NCBI GenBank assembly: GCA_005879535.1
Contig: VBKI01000052.1
Span: 1 to 64,000 of the forward strand
Reading direction: 5' to 3'
Source of the DNA: Deltaproteobacteria bacterium
GTDB lineage: Bacteria; Myxococcota; Myxococcia; Myxococcales; 40CM-4-68-19
DNA length: 64,000 nucleotides
Position 1 is the stretch's first letter. Every line of letters starts with the position of its first letter. Below are positions 41,708-49,504 of this stretch, one piece after another. The translations under genes were made by a program, and so were the position numbers. The notes under the pieces are model-generated. The model saw only the letters and a program-made list of their open reading frames with translations. It did no database searches and was not told where the DNA came from.

Positions 41708-42791
41708 CGAAGAAGAACCCCAGGCCGAGGACGGCGTAGACGGCGAGCAGGAACGCGCCTTCCAGCCAGTGGGTCTCGCCGTCGAGGGCGATCATCGCCA
41801 GCGCGATCACCGAGATGCCCAGCGCCACGACCTCGAACCGGGTGAAGGCGAGGTCCATCGAGGTGCCGAGCAGCGCGCCGATGATCACCAGCAGAGGCGC
41901 GACCAGCAGTGCGATCTGCTTCGATGATTCCCAGGCGATCCCCAGCGCCACGTCCATGTTGCCGCGGTGGGCGAAGAGCAGCGCGGTGGAATGCTCCGCC
42001 GCGTTTCCGACGATGGCGACGATCACCACGCCGACGAACATTTCCGGCAGCTCCAGCGAGGTCACCGTCCCGCCGAGCGCATCCACCAGGAGCTCGCTGG
42101 CGATGGCCGTCGCTGCGGCGGCGACGAGGAGGCGGCCGAGCTCGAATGCGAGCAGCCGGTGCCCCGTACGAACGTTCCGCTTCGCAGCCGCCGCCTCCGC
42201 GGGAGTCGCCAGGAGCTCGTCGCGCACCGAAGCGACCTCCTCGCGGTGCGTGCGCAGCGTGAACCAGAGCGAGAGCGCGTACATGGCGATCAGCACCGCG
42301 CAGATTTCCTCGGAGAGGAGGGCCGGGTCGTAGCGCGGGTTCTTGCCCAGCGAGAGGAGCGTCGGGACCACCATGGCCACGACCGCGAGGAAGAGGGTCG
42401 AGACGCTGGAGGACGCCGCCAGCCGGTTGAAGCGCAGGCGCGGGAACCGGATGCCCCCGGTGACGATGCTGCCGCCTCCCACGAGGAGGAGGTTGGCGAG
42501 GATCGAGCCGGTGATGCTCCCCTTCACCAGCTCCACATGGCCGTGTCGCAGGGCGGCGATGCCGAGGATCAGTTCGGCGGCGTTTCCGAACGTCGCGTTC
42601 AGGACGCTGCCCGCGGTGGGCCCCATCCGTTCCGCCAAGCCCTCCGTGGCATCGCCCATCGCCTTCGCCAGCGGAATCAGCGAAGCGCAGGCGACGAAGA
42701 ACACCAGCGCGTCGTTGGCCGCGAACCTGTGCAGAAGCCAGGCGGCGGGCAAGAGCAGCCACCCGGCGCGCCACAGCCATCGCGAGATCAC
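41700..42791 (-). CDS. Calcium/proton exchanger (CaCA family)
   Basis: The 363-residue protein has about eleven membrane segments and both alpha-repeat ion-binding signatures: VLNATFGNAAELILGI near residue 65 and VAIVGNAAEHSTALLF near residue 235. The glutamates in these GNAAE motifs bind Ca2+. The acidic-poor central loop (DELLATPAEAAAAKRN) fits the ChaA/CAX group, which exports Ca2+ (or Na+/K+) in exchange for protons. The length is normal. It is the first gene of a pair with the EamA carrier, and the metallo-beta-lactamase stop lies nine bases upstream. Confidence 0.92.
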   Translation of the reverse strand: MISRWLWRAGWLLLPAAWLLHRFAANDALVFFVACASLIPLAKAMGDATEGLAERMGPTAGSVLNATFGNAAELILGIAALRHGHVELVKGSITGSILANLLLVGGGSIVTGGIRFPRLRFNRLAASSSVSTLFLAVVAMVVPTLLSLGKNPRYDPALLSEEICAVLIAMYALSLWFTLRTHREEVASVRDELLATPAEAAAAKRNVRTGHRLLAFELGRLLVAAAATAIASELLVDALGGTVTSLELPEMFVGVVIVAIVGNAAEHSTALLFAHRGNMDVALGIAWESSKQIALLVAPLLVIIGALLGTSMDLAFTRFEVVALGISVIALAMIALDGETHWLEGAFLLAVYAVLGLGFFFVG

Positions 42792-42800
42792 CGCCGCACC

Positions 42801-43787
42801 TTACACGGCTTCGAAGCGGATGCGGCCGTCCCGTTCGCTACGGGCAACGCGGCGTTGCGCTTCCAGCACTTCCAGGTTGCCCATCACTTCCGACAGCGTG
42901 AGGTAGAGTTGGTGGTCGCGGGCGTGGGGAAAGACCTTCGGCGCCAGCTCGGCGGGAGTGAGGGGGCCGGCGCCGAGCAGCTCGAGGATGCGCTGTTGCC
43001 GCTTTTCGTAGAAGGCGAGAAGCCGATCGACGATCCCTGCGTGTCCGGAGAACGGCTCCGCGTGGCCGGGAGCGATCACTTCGGCGGGAAGGGAGCGGAC
43101 CCTGCGCGCCGAATCCAGATAGGCGAGGAGCGCCTTGTGCGACGGCTCGGGCTGGCCTTCGAGATCGAGCAGCGGGTTGGGGGAGACGCGCTCGAGGAGG
43201 TGGTCGTCGGAAAACAGCACGCGGGGCTGCGCCGCCCACAGGCAGACGAGACCCGGCGTGTGTCCGGGAAGATGCAACACTTCTGCGGAGAAGCGGCGGA
43301 AGCGCAGGATGGTTCCCGCGGCGAGCGGCTCCACGCGCTCGAGCGGTCGCGCCATGCGCAGGGCGTCCTGCCAGTGGACCTTGACGTGCTCGAGCAGGTG
43401 CGGGGACGCGCCCAGGCGCGACAGATACGCTGCGTACAGATCCAGGCGCTGTCCCGTGCGGTCGCGGCCGGTGAGCTTGTCGTGATCGCGGGAATGCGCA
43501 TAGACCGGCGCGCCCGATGCCTCCTGGGCGGCGCGCGCGTACCCGTAATGGTCGATGTGGCCGTGGCTGACGAAGATCCGCCGGACGTCCCCGAGCGAGA
43601 GTCCGAGCTTGCGGAATCCGGCGAGCAGCGCATCGCGCCCTTCCCTGGTACCGATGCCCGCGTCGAAGAGGGCGATGCCGCCGCCCTCCTCCTCGATCGC
43701 GTACACGTTGGCCGGCCCGCCCGCCTCCGGAAATGGAACCGGAACCGGGATCCGCTGAACCCCGAGACGGGTGAGCGCGGCCGTCAT
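42801..43787 (-). CDS. Metallo-beta-lactamase fold hydrolase in the etf operon
   Basis: The 328-residue protein has the lactamase metal motifs: IFVSHGHIDHYGYARAAQEA, VLHLPGHTPGLVCLWA, LFSDDHLLERVSPN and VIAPGHAEPFSGH. A C-terminal winged-helix-like segment (LGAGPLTPAELAPKVFP) is usual in LACTB2/ hydroxyacylglutathione-hydrolase-like members. Its ATG overlaps the etfA stop (ATGA), so it is the fourth gene of the TetR-etfB-etfA operon. In that context it may act on an acyl-thioester, but this is inferred from position. Confidence 0.88.
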   Translation of the reverse strand: MTAALTRLGVQRIPVPVPFPEAGGPANVYAIEEEGGGIALFDAGIGTREGRDALLAGFRKLGLSLGDVRRIFVSHGHIDHYGYARAAQEASGAPVYAHSRDHDKLTGRDRTGQRLDLYAAYLSRLGASPHLLEHVKVHWQDALRMARPLERVEPLAAGTILRFRRFSAEVLHLPGHTPGLVCLWAAQPRVLFSDDHLLERVSPNPLLDLEGQPEPSHKALLAYLDSARRVRSLPAEVIAPGHAEPFSGHAGIVDRLLAFYEKRQQRILELLGAGPLTPAELAPKVFPHARDHQLYLTLSEVMGNLEVLEAQRRVARSERDGRIRFEAV

Positions 43788-44737
43788 CCCTTGAGCTTCT
43801 TGACCTCTTCGGTGAGCTCCGGCAGCGCCTTGAACAGGTCGCCGACCAGTCCGTAGTCGGCCACCTGGAAGATGGGCGCCTCGGGGTCCTTGTTGACGGC
43901 GACGATGGTCTTGCTGCCCTTCATCCCGGCGAGGTGCTGGATCGCTCCCGAGATTCCGGCGGCGATGTACAGCTTGGGAGCGACGACCTTGCCCGTCTGT
44001 CCGACCTGCAGGTCGTTGGGCTGCCAGCCTGCATCGACGACGGCGCGCGAGGCTCCGACCGCGGCGTTGAGCGCGTCGGCGAGCGCCTCGATCGGCTTGA
44101 AGTCCCCCTTGGTCCCGCGGCCGCCGGAGACGACGACCGAAGCCTCGGTCAGCTCCGGGCGCGCGCTCTTCACCTCGTTGAACTCGACGAACTTCGTCTT
44201 CGCTGCGGGCGCACTGACGGCAATCTGCTGCACGTTTCCCGCGGCGGCGCCCTTCTTTGCGACCTGGAACTCGGTGGCGCGAACGGTGATCACTTTCACC
44301 GGGGTCGTCACTTCCACGGTTGCGATGGCGTTGCCCGCCCACATCGCGCGTTTGAACTGGCTGCCGCTCACCACCGCCAGGATGTCGGAGGCGATGCCGG
44401 CGCCCAATTTCGCCGCGATCCGCGGCGCGACGTCCTTGCCGTAGGCGGTGGCCGCGAGCAACACGTCGGTCGCGCCGATCTTCTTCGCCGCTTCCGCAGC
44501 GGCTGCCGCGTGCGTCTCCGCCAAGGCATGCTCGAAAGCCGCACCCTCGACGGTGTGCACGGCGGAGACGAATGCCGCGAGCTCCTGCGCCGATTGGCCG
44601 GCGCCGGCTCCGATGACCACGGCCTCGATCTGCCCGCCGTTCTTCTGCGCGAGCTGCTGGGCCGCCGAGAGCGCCGAGAGCGTCGCCTTCTTCAGATGGC
44701 CGTGGGCCTGCTCCGCTACCAGGAGGATCTTCGCCAT
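43784..44737 (-). CDS. etfA: Electron transfer flavoprotein alpha subunit
   Basis: EtfA pairs with EtfB to carry electrons from acyl-CoA dehydrogenases to ETF-quinone oxidoreductase. The 317-residue protein starts [20 protein letters not shown]. The FAD-binding C-terminal domain is seen as [40 protein letters not shown] and [20 protein letters not shown]. The gene starts two bases after the etfB stop, and the stop overlaps the metallo-beta-lactamase start. Together with the FadR-type operator, this points to fatty acid oxidation. Confidence 0.95.
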   Translation of the reverse strand: MAKILLVAEQAHGHLKKATLSALSAAQQLAQKNGGQIEAVVIGAGAGQSAQELAAFVSAVHTVEGAAFEHALAETHAAAAAEAAKKIGATDVLLAATAYGKDVAPRIAAKLGAGIASDILAVVSGSQFKRAMWAGNAIATVEVTTPVKVITVRATEFQVAKKGAAAGNVQQIAVSAPAAKTKFVEFNEVKSARPELTEASVVVSGGRGTKGDFKPIEALADALNAAVGASRAVVDAGWQPNDLQVGQTGKVVAPKLYIAAGISGAIQHLAGMKGSKTIVAVNKDPEAPIFQVADYGLVGDLFKALPELTEEVKKLKG

Positions 44738-44739
44738 GG

Positions 44740-45540
44740 TCAGATCACCTTCGCGTCTTCGTGGAGCTTCTTCACGAGCGTCGCCACGTCCGGGACCTTG
44801 ATGCCGGCCGCGCGCGCGGGCGGCGCCTCGACGCGGACGACCTTCACCTTCGCAGACACGTCCACGCCGAGTGCGGCGGGGGCCATCTCCTCGATCGGCT
44901 TCTTCTTGGCTTTCATGATGTTCGGCAGGCTGGCGTAGCGGGGGACGTTGAGGCGCAGATCGACCGTGACGATGGCGGGAAGCTGGACCTCGAGGACCTC
45001 CAGGCCGCCGTCGACCTCCCGGGCCACCTGCACGGACTTCTTGTCCGCGCCCAGGAGCAGGCCGGGCTTCTTCGCCTTCTCTTCGGTCGACTCGAGCGAC
45101 TCCTTCTTCGAGGCGAACGTGGCCTGGCCCCATCCGGCGTACTCCGCCAGCAGCTGGCCGGTGACGTTGTCGTCCACGTCGACGGCCTGCTTGCCCATCA
45201 GCACCAGCTCGGGCTTCTCCTTCTCGATCACCTTTTGCAGCAGACGCGCGACCGCGTCGCTGTCGAGAAAGCCGTCGTGCTTCACCAGGATGCCGCGGTC
45301 GGCGCCCATCGCCAGCGCGGAGCGGATCTCCGCTTGCGCGGCGGCGCCGCCGATGCTCACCGCCACCACCTCCGACGGCGCATTCGCGTCGCGCAGCCGC
45401 AGCGACTCCTCGACGGCGATCTCGTCGAACGGATTCGCCCGGTAGTTCACCCCTTCCGTGACGATCCAGGAGTTGTCCGGCTTCACCTTGATCTTGGACT
45501 CGTAGTCCTCGACGCGCTTGACCGTGACCAGGATCTTCAA
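44740..45540 (-). CDS. etfB: Electron transfer flavoprotein beta subunit
   Basis: The 266-residue partner of EtfA has the family pattern ILVTVKRVEDYESKIKVKPD at the start, NPFDEIAVEESLRLRD, LVLMGKQAVDVDDNVTGQL and the C-terminal signature LRLNVPRYASLPNIMKAKKK (AMP-binding region). The start is TTG at 45540, preceded by GGAGG six bases upstream; no ATG or GTG fits the conserved N-terminus. That TTG overlaps the TetR stop by three bases, so regulator and ETF genes are coupled. Confidence 0.94.
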   Translation of the reverse strand: MKILVTVKRVEDYESKIKVKPDNSWIVTEGVNYRANPFDEIAVEESLRLRDANAPSEVVAVSIGGAAAQAEIRSALAMGADRGILVKHDGFLDSDAVARLLQKVIEKEKPELVLMGKQAVDVDDNVTGQLLAEYAGWGQATFASKKESLESTEEKAKKPGLLLGADKKSVQVAREVDGGLEVLEVQLPAIVTVDLRLNVPRYASLPNIMKAKKKPIEEMAPAALGVDVSAKVKVVRVEAPPARAAGIKVPDVATLVKKLHEDAKVI

Positions 45541-46148
45541 GACGTTCCTCCATCTGCGGGCAAGAGCCCGCGAACCATCCATTCCGCGACCTCGGCCGCG
45601 GTCTTCTTCAGCGCCGCACGGCGCCCGCCGACGAGCCATCCCAGCGCCAGCTCGTCGAGCGCGCCGAACACCGCGCGCTTCACCGTCGACGGCGAGATGT
45701 TCCGGTCGAGCTCGCCGCTTTCCTGTCCGGACCGCACCACGTCCGCGATCAGATCGACATACGCCGCGAGCTTCTGACGGTCCGCCGCTTTCAGGAACTG
45801 CGCGCTCTGGCGCAGCTCGACGATCAGCACCGAGGCAAGGTCGGGGTTCCGCTCGACCAGCGCGAGGTGAAGCTGGATGAACCGTCTGAGCTTGTCCGGG
45901 GCGGTGCGCTCCTGCGCGACGGCCGCCTTCACCTCGGCGAGCAGCTCGGTCATCTTCTCGTCGAAGAGCCGGAGGAGCAGGTCGTCTTTTCCCTTGAAAT
46001 ACAGGTAGATGGTGCCGTCGGCCACACCCGCGGCCCGGGCGATCTCCGCCACCGTCGCGCTGTGGAAGCCGCGCTCCGCGAATACCTTGATCGCGGCGTC
46101 GAGAATGCGCGCGCGCTTGTCGTTCGCTCTCGTGTCGCGCGCTTGCAC
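45537..46148 (-). CDS. TetR-family regulator, FadR-like
   Basis: The 203-residue repressor has an N-terminal helix-turn-helix (ILDAAIKVFAERGFHSATVA, EIARAAGVADGTIYLYFKGK) and a helical ligand domain. The DNA-binding helix TIYLYFKGKDDLL is close to that of FadR (YsiA) of Bacillus and related acyl-CoA-responsive TetR regulators, which control fad and etfBA genes. It heads the etfB-etfA operon, and a palindrome matching the known FadR operator lies over its own promoter. Autoregulation with release by long-chain acyl-CoA is a strong inference. Confidence 0.88.
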   Translation of the reverse strand: MQARDTRANDKRARILDAAIKVFAERGFHSATVAEIARAAGVADGTIYLYFKGKDDLLLRLFDEKMTELLAEVKAAVAQERTAPDKLRRFIQLHLALVERNPDLASVLIVELRQSAQFLKAADRQKLAAYVDLIADVVRSGQESGELDRNISPSTVKRAVFGALDELALGWLVGGRRAALKKTAAEVAEWMVRGLLPADGGTS

Positions 46149-46194
46149 GTGGCCGATCTCCGGGTCGGAAGGGTCTGGTGGCAGGGAGCCCTGG

Positions 46195-46212
46195 TGAATG
46201 AGGGCTCATTCA
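46195..46212. promoter_or_regulatory. FadR-type operator palindrome
   Basis: TGAATGAG-GG-CTCATTCA is an inverted repeat with eight-base perfect arms. It closely matches the TGAATGAnTAnTCATTCA site bound by the TetR-family FadR of Bacillus, which controls fatty acid degradation. It overlaps the -10 element and likely start site of the TetR gene, the natural position for a repressor. Confidence 0.75.
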
Positions 46213-46239
46213 GATAGGGCCTCCGCCGTGCCGCGTCAA
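46211..46239 (-). promoter_or_regulatory. Promoter of the TetR-etfB-etfA operon
   Basis: On the minus strand TTGACG (46239-46234) and TATCTG (46216-46211) are separated by exactly 17 bases, a near-consensus sigma70 arrangement. The FadR-type palindrome begins within the -10, so a bound repressor would block RNA polymerase. The TetR ATG is about 60 bases downstream. Confidence 0.6.
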
Positions 46240-46308
46240 GGCCTCTTTCGTCTGTCCGCGGCAGGGTGACGCGCCGCCGCAAGCGTGGTACTGAGCGCGC
46301 CCACAGAA

Positions 46309-47325
46309 ATGGCCACTCGCAGACGACTGAGCAGCGTGCCGAAGACGCCCCCGAAGCAGGACATCGTGGACTACGCGCGCGAGGTCATCCGCGCCGAGGC
46401 CGAAGCGCTGGCCCAGCTTCCCGCGCGGCTCAACGGGGCGTTCGCGCGGGCCGTGGAGATGGTGCTCGCCTGCCCTGGTCGCGTGGTGGTGACGGGCATG
46501 GGGAAGCCCGGCTTCATCGCGCAGAAAATCTCCGCGACGTTCGCGTCGACGGGAACGCCTTCGCTCTATCTCCATCCCGCCGAGGCCCTGCACGGCGACC
46601 TCGGCCGGCTGGTGCCCGGCGATCTGGTGCTCGCGCTGTCCAACAGCGGCGAGACCGATGAACTGCTCCGGCTGCTACCGGCGATCCGCCGGCTGGGGGC
46701 GCCGATCGTGGCGATGACGTCGGGAACCCGCAATTCGCTGGCCGATCGCGCGGACGTCGTGCTGGAGATCGGGCCGGTGCCGGAGGCGTGCCCGCTGGGG
46801 CTCGCCCCGACGGCTTCCACGGTCGCGCTGCTGGCGATCGGCGACGCCCTCGCGATGGCGGTCCAGCATCGCCGCGGCTTCTCGCCCGAGCAGTTCGCCT
46901 CGCTGCATCCGGGCGGCGCGCTGGGTCGCCAGCTCCTCCGCGTCCGGGACGTGATGCGGACCGGGTCGCGCAACCCGACAGTGCGCTGGGACGTTTCGCT
47001 CCGCGAGACCGCCGCGGTGATGACGCGCACCGAAGGCCGGCCGGGCGCCGCCAGCGTCGTGGACGCGCAGGGAAAGCTGATCGGCATCTTCACCGACGGG
47101 GATCTGCGCCGCCTCGTCCAGCGCGGTGAAGTCGATTTCGCCCGGCCCGTCTCGGCAGTGATGGGCAAGAGCCCCCGCACGGTGGGCCCCGACGATCTGG
47201 CCACTTCCGCCGCCGAGATGCTCCGCCACAGCCAGGTCGATCAGCTTCCGGTGGTCGACGACGTCGGACGGCCCGTCGGCCTCCTCGACGTGCAGGACCT
47301 CCTGGCAGCGCGCCTCCTCGGATAA
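46309..47325 (+). CDS. kdsD: Arabinose-5-phosphate isomerase KdsD/KpsF-like (SIS + CBS)
   Basis: This enzyme converts ribulose 5-phosphate to arabinose 5-phosphate, the first step toward Kdo of lipopolysaccharide. The 338-residue protein has an SIS domain (VVVTGMGKPGFIAQKISATF, ALSNSGETDELLRLLPAI, ACPLGLAPTASTVALLAIGD) and two CBS domains (VRDVMRTGSRNPTV, IGIFTDGDLRRLVQRG, LPVVDDVGRPVGLLDVQDLL). I used ATG 46309. An extended -10 (TGG-TACTGA, 46286-46294) ends 14 bases upstream. It is divergent from the fatty-acid regulator. Confidence 0.94.
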   Translation: MATRRRLSSVPKTPPKQDIVDYAREVIRAEAEALAQLPARLNGAFARAVEMVLACPGRVVVTGMGKPGFIAQKISATFASTGTPSLYLHPAEALHGDLGRLVPGDLVLALSNSGETDELLRLLPAIRRLGAPIVAMTSGTRNSLADRADVVLEIGPVPEACPLGLAPTASTVALLAIGDALAMAVQHRRGFSPEQFASLHPGGALGRQLLRVRDVMRTGSRNPTVRWDVSLRETAAVMTRTEGRPGAASVVDAQGKLIGIFTDGDLRRLVQRGEVDFARPVSAVMGKSPRTVGPDDLATSAAEMLRHSQVDQLPVVDDVGRPVGLLDVQDLLAARLLG

Positions 47326-47424
47326 TCGCTCGATCCGCGACACAAGAGTCTCTCGACAGCCTCGCACGTTACGCACGTAACGAGCCGCGACCTCGCGACG
47401 ACCTTCACCGTGAGGGAGGTCGCA

Positions 47425-47577
47425 GTGGCTATCGCTGGCGTGATCACGACCCGGGAAGTCATGCGGCATGCCGGCGTGATCGCGCGGGAGTTCGGGCCGC
47501 GGGTGCTGTGGCGTTGCGCGGTTGCGATCGCGCTGCGACGGCGGACGACCTTCCTGGCGCTGGTGTGCGCTCCCTGA
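47425..47577 (+). CDS. Candidate small protein (50 aa) between kdsD and the hydrolase
   Basis: A GTG at 47425 preceded by GGAGG six bases upstream opens a 50-codon frame ending in TGA at 47575. The product has a polar, Arg-rich character with the core MRHAGVIAREFGPRVLWRCA and the tail RRRTTFLALVCAP. Codon use is GC3-rich as in real genes here. I do not recognise it with certainty. The gap of 280 bases is otherwise empty, which raises the chance that it is real; it could also be an accidental frame. Confidence 0.45.
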   Translation: MAIAGVITTREVMRHAGVIAREFGPRVLWRCAVAIALRRRTTFLALVCAP

Positions 47578-47587
47578 ATCGCAATTG

Positions 47588-47596
47588 TGGTACTGA
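47588..47596 (+). promoter_or_regulatory. Extended -10 repeated before kdsD and the hydrolase
   Basis: TGG-TACTGA lies nine bases before the hydrolase ATG. It is part of a 15-base sequence, GTGGTACTGAGCGCG, found identically at 46285-46299 before kdsD and at 47587-47601 here. The repeat puts the same -10-like element close to two different start codons. Confidence 0.4.
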
Positions 47597-47605
47597 GCGC
47601 GGGCG

Positions 47606-48319
47606 ATGAAGGGTCTGCACATCGACGATGGCGGCAACGGCGGCGTACCGGTCGTGCTCCATCACGGTCTCGGCGCGAACCTCGAGGTCTGGCGATCGCA
47701 GATCGATCACTTGCGGCGGTCGCGGCGCGTGCTGGCGTTCGACATGCGCGGGCACGGGCGGTCGCCCAAAGCGTCCGAGTACACCGTAGCGGCAGTCGTA
47801 GGCGACCTGGATGAGATCACCGCTGCGATGCCGAGGTTCTGGCTCATAGGGCACAGCTTCGCCGGCGTCGTACTTACCGAGTTTTCCGGTCGTCGCCCCG
47901 ACCGCGTCCACGGGCTCGTCTATGTCGACGCGCTGGGCGACTCGAGCAATGCGCCGGAGGAGATCCGCCAGTACTTCCGCAACCACGATGCCGGCATGAC
48001 CCCGGAGCGGCTGCAGGAAGCCTACCTCGAGATGCTCGGGCCGATGGCCCGCCCGGAGACGAAACGGCAGGTGCTGCAAGCGGTGGCGGGAATGGATCTG
48101 CCCGCCTTCGCCGCCCTGCGTGCGTCGATGCTGGAGGTCGCGTCGCCGCGGCAATTCGCCGGTCCCAGGTTCGCCATCGACGCGGAGGGAACCGCGAACC
48201 CGCGCATGGCGTGCCACCTGCCCGGGGTCAAGCAGCGTACCGTCCCCGGAGTCTCGCATTGGCTGATGCTCGACGAGCCCGACACGCTGAACCGGGCGCT
48301 CGACGAGGTGCTGAAGTGA
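47606..48319 (+). CDS. Alpha/beta hydrolase
   Basis: The 237-residue enzyme has the alpha/beta hydrolase fold: oxyanion loop VVLHHGLGANLEVW, nucleophile elbow LIGHSFAGVVL (Ser), the acid in FAIDAEGTANPR or nearby, and catalytic His in VPGVSHWLMLDEP. It has no signal peptide. The substrate is not predictable; esterase, lactonase and thioesterase are all possible. Its stop overlaps the GTG of a DUF4442 protein, a hot-dog-fold relative of thioesterases, which hints at an acyl substrate. Confidence 0.85.
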   Translation: MKGLHIDDGGNGGVPVVLHHGLGANLEVWRSQIDHLRRSRRVLAFDMRGHGRSPKASEYTVAAVVGDLDEITAAMPRFWLIGHSFAGVVLTEFSGRRPDRVHGLVYVDALGDSSNAPEEIRQYFRNHDAGMTPERLQEAYLEMLGPMARPETKRQVLQAVAGMDLPAFAALRASMLEVASPRQFAGPRFAIDAEGTANPRMACHLPGVKQRTVPGVSHWLMLDEPDTLNRALDEVLK

Positions 48320-48798
48320 ACCGTGGCAGCTTCTACAAGACGATCTTCACCAATCCGCTCGGCATCCGCGCCCTGCTCTGGAGCAAGCTGCCGCTGGCCG
48401 CTTTCGCCGGCTTGCGCGTCGCCCGCCTCGACGACAGCGGCGCCGAAGTCACGCTGCCGGCCGGCTGGAAGACGCAGAATCCGTTCGGATCCACCTACTT
48501 CGCCGCGCAGGCCATGGCTGCGGAGATGTCCACCGGAGCTCCAGCCCTCTGGTTCATCGAGCAGAGCGGCGCCCCGGTGTCCTCGCTCGTGACCGCCATC
48601 TCGGCGAAGTTCACGAAGAAAGCGACCTCCAGGGCGAGCTTCGTGTTCTCCGACGGCGCCGCCATGCGTGCGGCGATCGATCAGGCAGTGAAGACGGGGG
48701 AGCCCGTGGTCTTCACCGCCCGATCGATCGGCACGCAGGGGGACGGGACGAAGGTGGCGGAGTTCGCCGTCGAGTGGAGCTTCAGGAAGCGGGCCTGA
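48316..48798 (+). CDS. DUF4442 hot-dog-fold protein
   Basis: The 160-residue protein matches DUF4442, a hot-dog fold related to acyl-CoA thioesterases: RVARLDDSGAEVTLPAGWKT, NPFGSTYFAAQAMAAEMSTG and ISAKFTKKATSRASFVFSDG are typical. The 'NP.GS.Y.GA.' segment replaces the catalytic loop of true thioesterases. It starts with a GTG overlapping the hydrolase stop, so the pair is translationally coupled. Function unknown; binding or hydrolysis of an acyl thioester is inferred. Confidence 0.8.
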   Translation: MNRGSFYKTIFTNPLGIRALLWSKLPLAAFAGLRVARLDDSGAEVTLPAGWKTQNPFGSTYFAAQAMAAEMSTGAPALWFIEQSGAPVSSLVTAISAKFTKKATSRASFVFSDGAAMRAAIDQAVKTGEPVVFTARSIGTQGDGTKVAEFAVEWSFRKRA

Positions 48799-48804
48799 GC
48801 CGCG

Positions 48805-49425
48805 TCAGCGGTCCGGGCTCGAGCCGGCTTCCTGCGAGCGCCTCCGCGAGAGGCGCTCCACGCCCTCCCGCATCATGTCCTTGGCCCGATCCATCACCGC
48901 GGCGACCGTGCCGGCAACGACGTTGCCGGGAGGCTCATCCGGAGCGCGTGGGTGCGGCCGGGTCGGAGCGAGCTTCTTGGCCTTCTCGATCCGCTCGCCG
49001 AGCTCGTCCAGCATCTCCTCTCCGAGCAGACGGCGCGCCTTGGGGAACAGCTCGTCCTGCTCCTCCTCGATGTGGTGCCGGACGCTCTCCATCAGCACCT
49101 TGAACTTCGCGTCGTACCGCTCGTCCTCGGAGCTCATCTTCTCCAGCTCGGAGAGCGTCCACTTCACCACGTGGTGCTCCTCGAGCGATTCCAGCACCGT
49201 CTCGCCCGCCTCCTTGAGGCTACGTACGGTGGCCTTGAGCGCCGCGGTACGTACGGCCGGGTAGAAGAGCATCTCTTCCACCGCGGAGTGGATGGCGAGC
49301 TCGCGGATGACCTTGTTGACGATCTTCTCCTTCGACTTGTGGGCGCGCTCCGTCAGCTTCTCGAATTCCTTGAAGAGCTGCTCCACTTCCTTGTGATCGC
49401 GTTGCAAGAGGGCGATGGCGTCCAT
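48805..49425 (-). CDS. Hemerythrin HHE domain protein
   Basis: The 206-residue protein is a hemerythrin-like four-helix bundle. Iron ligands are in LLQRDHKEVEQLFKEF, ELAIHSAVEEMLFYP, SLEEHHVVKWTLSEL and RHHIEEEQDELFPKARR. Such proteins bind O2 or NO or store iron. After about residue 150 a Pro-rich linker and an amphipathic basic segment (RAKDMMREGVERLSRRR) are added. A very strong ribosome site (AAGGAGG) precedes the ATG. A short palindrome (GCACAGTGTGC, 49444-49454) lies just upstream and may be an operator. Confidence 0.9.
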   Translation of the reverse strand: MDAIALLQRDHKEVEQLFKEFEKLTERAHKSKEKIVNKVIRELAIHSAVEEMLFYPAVRTAALKATVRSLKEAGETVLESLEEHHVVKWTLSELEKMSSEDERYDAKFKVLMESVRHHIEEEQDELFPKARRLLGEEMLDELGERIEKAKKLAPTRPHPRAPDEPPGNVVAGTVAAVMDRAKDMMREGVERLSRRRSQEAGSSPDR

Positions 49426-49504
49426 TCAGGAAACCTCCTTCACGCACAGTGTGCATCCGCCGTTCGACACGCTCGCCCGCCCGGCTGGAACGCGGTGGCG
49501 CCGC

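Noticed and set aside
39900-42900. Several overlapping plus-strand frames opposite the beta-CASP, EamA and Ca2+/H+ genes
   Set aside because: These are shadows; the minus-strand genes carry membrane helices and family motifs, the others are low-complexity Arg/Ala.
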